9,653 nucleotides of DNA from Pseudobacteriovorax antillogorgiicola (GTDB taxonomy: Bacteria > Bdellovibrionota_B > Oligoflexia > Oligoflexales > RGVZ01): the NCBI GenBank assembly GCA_945897695.1, contig CAMDGW010000083.1, positions 1 to 9,653 of the forward strand, read 5' to 3'. Under the pieces are notes generated by a model. It saw only the letters and a program-made list of their open reading frames with translations, ran no database searches and had not been told where the DNA came from. Position 1 is the first letter of the stretch. Each line of letters starts with the position of its first letter. Of the stretch, positions 6,870 through 9,653 are shown in pieces. A program made the position numbers and the translations under genes.

Positions 6870-8196
6870 CAGGCGATTGTAGTCGTGCGCTCAGAAACTG
6901 TCCTTGCGACTGAATCCCTGCTACTTTCGCATCAAGATTTCCCAATGTTTTTTCAAGTTGAGCCCTTCGCTGACCAAGGCGCTCCTCTTTTTTTTGAATC
7001 TCATCGTCTTGCGCACGAATCCGCTGCTCAATGCCCTTAATTCGCCCACCGATTACTCCAGATGATTTGTCTTTCATAGATTTTATGGCATCACTGAGGC
7101 GGGAAGCCAGGCCAGGCCCGGCCTCAGTCGATGCAAAGATCTCCATAACGCCCTCGTAATTTTTACCCAGAGCATCCTTCAGCTTCGACTCATCAAGACG
7201 CAGCTCACCGGTTTTTGGGTTGGTGGTGATACCGACATCCGTAAGCGGTGCAGCAGATAATGCACCGTGGAGGGTACGATTCACTTGCCTAACCGCGCTT
7301 TCACCAGCCAAAGACTGGCCATTAGATCCTCCAACCTCAGAGGATGTCTGACGCTTACTAAACTGTTGCACTTCGTTGTACTGGGAAACAAATTCTTTGA
7401 TTGAATCGGCCGTCTTATCAAAGTCGTGACGAACATTGATGGATACTTCGTGACCTGGTGAGGCTTTTAAGGCACGCAGATTAAGCCCTTCCACGAGTTC
7501 ATCAATTTTATTGCTATTGCGCCTGATATCAATGCCAGAGAACTTCGCGCTTAGATCTTGTCCTTTTGTCTGATTTTTAAACTCTAAGAAACTTGTATCT
7601 GGGTCGATTTCAATGGTGGCTTCAGATCCAGCATCAGTGCTTGAAACCAACAGTCTGAAGGGATCTTCCTTGGACCCAGTATTAAGCACAGATGCCCGCA
7701 CGCCAGAGACATTTTCATTGATGCGAGATGCAACGCCACTTAGAGTTTCACCTGGCTCAATCACTAAATCATGAACTCGGTCACCAGATAAAACCCTCAT
7801 AAACCCGAAACCTACTGGGGTCTTGTCTTTATCAGGGAAGCCAAATGACAGAGATTTTTCTGAACGAGCAAGAGAACTGATTTCAAGATCATATGAGCCC
7901 ACGCTGGCAGGACCTGTGATCTCCCCAATAAGGGTATCGGGATCCGAGGACTCTACTGTTAGCTTACGGAAGCCTGACGGAAGCTGCATTTGATCAGCCG
8001 TAGCCTGAAGTTTTCCTAGCAGGGAATCGAGATTGCCGAATTCCTTCTTCTTGGAAACCACCTGGTCGCGACGATCTTTCGCGGCAGTAATCTGCGCAGA
8101 GTCTAGTCCCATGATCTCATCAACCATGGGAGAAAACTTCGATGCACCTACCGGTGACTCCGCGGGCATTGCAGAAGATATGCCATTGATTCGCAT
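6859..8196 (-). CDS. fliD: Flagellar filament cap protein FliD (HAP2)
   Basis: Secreted cap at the tip of the flagellum, where it guides folding and insertion of flagellin subunits. The 445 residues are similar to other FliD proteins. N-terminal FliD_N domain about 20-115 (contains SYDLEISSLARSEKS, 101-115); a flagellin-IN-like segment about 145-205; FliD_C about 220-435, with the hallmarks FSGIDIRRNSNKIDELVEGL (219-238) and VGITTNPKTGELRLDESKL (321-339); and a charged C-terminal coiled coil about 386-420. No signal peptide, as expected for the flagellar type III export route. The usual GSGLD motif near the N-terminus is replaced by VGASKFSPMVDEIM, a divergent version. GGAGGGG lies 4 nt before the ATG but is inside a strong hairpin (8202-8225). 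No other flagellar gene is in the window and no terminator was seen after it. Confidence 0.92.
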   Translation of the reverse strand: MRINGISSAMPAESPVGASKFSPMVDEIMGLDSAQITAAKDRRDQVVSKKKEFGNLDSLLGKLQATADQMQLPSGFRKLTVESSDPDTLIGEITGPASVGSYDLEISSLARSEKSLSFGFPDKDKTPVGFGFMRVLSGDRVHDLVIEPGETLSGVASRINENVSGVRASVLNTGSKEDPFRLLVSSTDAGSEATIEIDPDTSFLEFKNQTKGQDLSAKFSGIDIRRNSNKIDELVEGLNLRALKASPGHEVSINVRHDFDKTADSIKEFVSQYNEVQQFSKRQTSSEVGGSNGQSLAGESAVRQVNRTLHGALSAAPLTDVGITTNPKTGELRLDESKLKDALGKNYEGVMEIFASTEAGPGLASRLSDAIKSMKDKSSGVIGGRIKGIEQRIRAQDDEIQKKEERLGQRRAQLEKTLGNLDAKVAGIQSQGQFLSARLQSPVSQ

Positions 8197-8201
8197 ACAA
8201 C

Positions 8202-8225
8202 CCCTCCAATCATTGGATCGGAGGG
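8202..8225 (-). promoter_or_regulatory. Hairpin burying the fliD ribosome binding site
   Basis: Reading the fliD mRNA, CCCTCCGATC (8225-8216) pairs with GATTGGAGGG (8211-8202) around a CAAT tetraloop: ten continuous pairs, one of them G-U. The 3' arm contains the whole Shine-Dalgarno sequence GGAGGG. No T-run follows, so it is not a terminator. The G-U pair makes it fold better as minus-strand RNA than on the opposite strand. The pairing is seen directly; translational control is inferred. Confidence 0.6.
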
Positions 8226-8281
8226 TCTAGCAAATGCCTAAATCTCTAGTTTTTAGTTTTAAACAAAAAAATGTTTTTTTC

Positions 8282-8938
8282 TTAAAAAGAACGGACCTTA
8301 CCACCCGAAGCCGACAAGCGATCAAGCCACGCCCGAACAGGAACAAAGCGACGAGCGAGATTATTTTCTTGCTCCGGATAAAAATAACTCATGGTGCTAC
8401 GAATTAGTTCGCGGTCGTATTGGGCAAGTCCGAAACGGTCTGCATTTAAAAGCTCATAGCGATAAGCCTCCCTTTCAGCAACACCAGTTCCATCAAAACC
8501 AGCAAGATTTTGTAGGTGAATCGCTAAAAAGTTCTGGCGGCAATGAATCTCTATTTCATGAGCCAATGTGCTGCCCAACATGCCCCAGCTGGAAAATGCC
8601 TCACGACCAATTAATACCACGGGGTCGGACGCTAACCCGCGACGAAGAGTAAGACCACGATCTTCAAGTTTCTGATCAAAGTATGGACCACGAACACCTT
8701 TAGGGATCTGAATACCAAACACCTTTGCGGCCAAGTCAATCGATGCCTGATTTATCAAAGGGGTTCCGGAAGGGGTCATCTCATCAGTCATCACACGACG
8801 AGCATCTGCTAATTCTTGACGACGGGAGTCCGCCTGAGACACGCCATGGGCTACGATAGCACCTGCTGTGGCCATTGAGAGGATCACGCCAGTGGCAATA
8901 CCACTAAAAACTCTTGAAATTGACAGATTCCTTTTCAT
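8282..8938 (-). CDS. Exported protein with HExxxH motif, possible metallopeptidase
   Basis: 218-residue protein from the ATG at 8938, which has GGAG about 7 nt upstream. An in-frame GTG at 8950 would add four residues but overlaps that SD, so the ATG is preferred. Residues 1 to about 36 form a signal peptide or membrane anchor (hydrophobic stretch about 11-30). The central segment LGSTLAHEIEIH (121-132) carries His127-Glu128-x3-His132, followed at about 23 residues by GVAEREAYRYELLNADRFGL (152-171) with Glu155 and Glu157 as possible third ligands. The spacing is HExxxH, not the common HExxH; HExxxH zinc sites are known in dipeptidyl-peptidase III (M49), but no other similarity to that family was seen. 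Function remains open: a small periplasmic zinc protein or peptidase is a reasonable hypothesis. It lies 85 bp upstream of fliD on the same strand, with no GC-rich terminator between, so co-transcription is possible. Confidence 0.8.
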   Translation of the reverse strand: MKRNLSISRVFSGIATGVILSMATAGAIVAHGVSQADSRRQELADARRVMTDEMTPSGTPLINQASIDLAAKVFGIQIPKGVRGPYFDQKLEDRGLTLRRGLASDPVVLIGREAFSSWGMLGSTLAHEIEIHCRQNFLAIHLQNLAGFDGTGVAEREAYRYELLNADRFGLAQYDRELIRSTMSYFYPEQENNLARRFVPVRAWLDRLSASGGKVRSF

Positions 8939-9243
8939 ACCGTTCTCCACAGCAACTGCAACAATTCAGCAACAACCACATCCGAAGACAGCATGCTGCC
9001 GTCTCCGTGATGTAGAAAAAGCAAGACCGAGGCCAGCCAGGAGGCGGTCTTAACATGTTGAAATTTAAAGATTATTTTTAAAAGCCACTTCAAAAAACCT
9101 ACATAGTGTCAGCTTTTTTGACAGTGGAACAAATATTACGGGTTAGCAGCATCCGCCCCTAATGAACCTCAGATAGGTGGTCAAATCATTTGCCTTGCAC
9201 ATATTGATTAAAATTCCTGAAACAAGATCTTAAATAGCCAGAT
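8939..9243. other. 305-bp gap with hairpins, no supported gene
   Basis: On the minus strand this holds, in order of transcription: an imperfect A6/T6 hairpin (9120-9091), the terminator at 9051-9016, a 7-bp hairpin AGACGGC/GCTGTCT with a 5-nt loop (9004-8986), a stretch with repeated TTGTTGC, and the SD of the gene at 8938. The gene at 8282-8938 lies after the terminator, so its own promoter should be within about 80 bp; I could not identify one. A 19-codon minus-strand frame (9202-9143) is noted under findings. Confidence 0.5.
9016..9051 (-). terminator. Rho-independent terminator
   Basis: On the minus strand AAGACCG (9051-9045) pairs with CGGTCTT (9029-9023) across a 15-nt loop and is followed by GC and TTTTT (9020-9016). 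The plus-strand reading has an A-run before and no T-run after, so direction is clear. It lies about 190 nt after the stop of the gene at 9244. Confidence 0.75.
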
Positions 9244-9645
9244 TCATTTACCGTGTGATTTCGCCATATCTAAAATCTTGGAACGTTCTTCCGGACTTAA
9301 ATTTTCGTAGATCTCGCGAATTTTCTGCAATTGACCTGGGTCCATCTGACTCATCAAAGTCGACGCCTGACTCATCATCTCAGCCATATTCATTTTCGAA
9401 AAGTCTATGTTTTTCAACTGGTCAAAAAGCCCCCCTGGAAGCGGATCGACCTTGCTAGCTGGTAAGAAAATAATTTTCTCTGACGTTTTCTCATGAGCCA
9501 CACCATTTTCTTTGAGCTCTTCGAGAACCTTATTAAAATTAAGTCCATTCTGGTGCGCAGACTCATACAATCGCTCTAATGGCAACGACACTCGATTGGT
9601 AGGAAAACCATTTTTTTCAAGCGTCGCCTGAATGCTTGCGACCAT
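9244..9645 (-). CDS. Small helical protein of unknown function (5' end uncertain)
   Basis: 133 residues from the ATG at 9645, but only eight bases of upstream sequence are in the window, they contain no SD, and the frame stays open to the edge. The true start may lie outside. No signal peptide or membrane segment, so cytoplasmic. The N-terminal half (1 to about 60) looks like a small helix bundle ending in a strand (LYESAHQNGLNFNKVLEEL then EKIIFLPA), which could be a winged-helix-like fold. The C-terminal half is Met- and Gln-rich and helical: DFSKMNMAEMMSQ, then MDPGQLQKIREIYENL and SPEERSKILDMA. No family recognised and no catalytic motif. Followed on the same strand by a long untranslated stretch and the terminator at 9051-9016. 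Confidence 0.7.
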   Translation of the reverse strand: MVASIQATLEKNGFPTNRVSLPLERLYESAHQNGLNFNKVLEELKENGVAHEKTSEKIIFLPASKVDPLPGGLFDQLKNIDFSKMNMAEMMSQASTLMSQMDPGQLQKIREIYENLSPEERSKILDMAKSHGK

Positions 9646-9653
9646 GTCGCTTA

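Noticed and set aside
6784..6882. A 32-codon plus-strand frame with an SD-like AAAGGA before its ATG
   Set aside because: The SD-like bases are the codons for SKGPEN in the kinase remnant, which reads in a different frame and has clear family resemblance; the small frame itself resembles nothing and overlaps the fliD 3' end.
8209..8235. Sigma28-like flagellar promoter before fliD around the CCGAT bases
   Set aside because: Only TTAG at -35 and CCGAT at -10 match; the bases are better explained as part of the SD hairpin.
8256..8280. A/T-rich inverted repeats between fliD and the HExxxH gene as a terminator
   Set aside because: No GC pairs of note in any stem; A and T runs alone form such repeats easily.
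8282..8950. GTG start at 8950 for the HExxxH gene
   Set aside because: The bases after the GTG are themselves the GGAG Shine-Dalgarno for the ATG at 8938, which gives a normal signal peptide.

Overview
The window looks like chromosomal DNA of a flagellated Gram-negative bacterium. It carries lipoprotein signal peptides, a proteobacterial-type pyridoxine phosphate oxidase and a flagellar filament cap gene. The mix of several otherwise unplaceable secreted proteins with a CHASE2 cyclase and a short FliD would fit the Bdellovibrionota/Oligoflexia or a related delta-like lineage, but that placement is inference. No IS element, tRNA, rRNA, CRISPR array or phage gene was seen.

Layout from left to right. 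(1) Positions 1-2002, minus: a membrane-bound CHASE2-class III nucleotide cyclase, cut by the window edge. It is divergent from (2) 2264-3397, plus: an unrecognised lipoprotein with a Pro/Thr/Ser-rich tail, closed by a very clear terminator. An inverted repeat overlapping a candidate promoter lies between them. (3) 3487-4131, minus: pdxH, for PLP synthesis. (4) 4241-5278, plus: a secreted internalin-like leucine-rich repeat protein. (5) 5371-6528, minus: a lipoprotein of the transglutaminase-elicitor (oomycete GP42/M81) type, with a recognisable Pep-13 core. It converges on the LRR gene, with a shared bidirectional terminator between them. (6) 6636-6869, plus: a degenerate remnant of a histidine-kinase ATPase domain, with no start and no kinase core. 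(7) 6859-8196, minus: fliD, whose Shine-Dalgarno sequence is buried in a 10-bp hairpin. (8) 8282-8938, minus: a small exported protein with an HExxxH motif. (9) 9244-9645, minus: a small helical protein of unknown function, possibly starting beyond the window edge, followed by about 190 nt of non-coding sequence and a terminator.

The genes do not form one pathway. The common theme is the envelope and surface: four proteins with export signals (two of them lipoproteins), a membrane-anchored sensor cyclase and the flagellar cap. Most genes are single transcription units with their own terminators, which is typical of core or semi-core chromosome rather than an island. The most noteworthy items are the bacterial Pep-13-bearing transglutaminase-like lipoprotein, the kinase remnant in the gap next to fliD, and the SD-sequestering hairpin in front of fliD.
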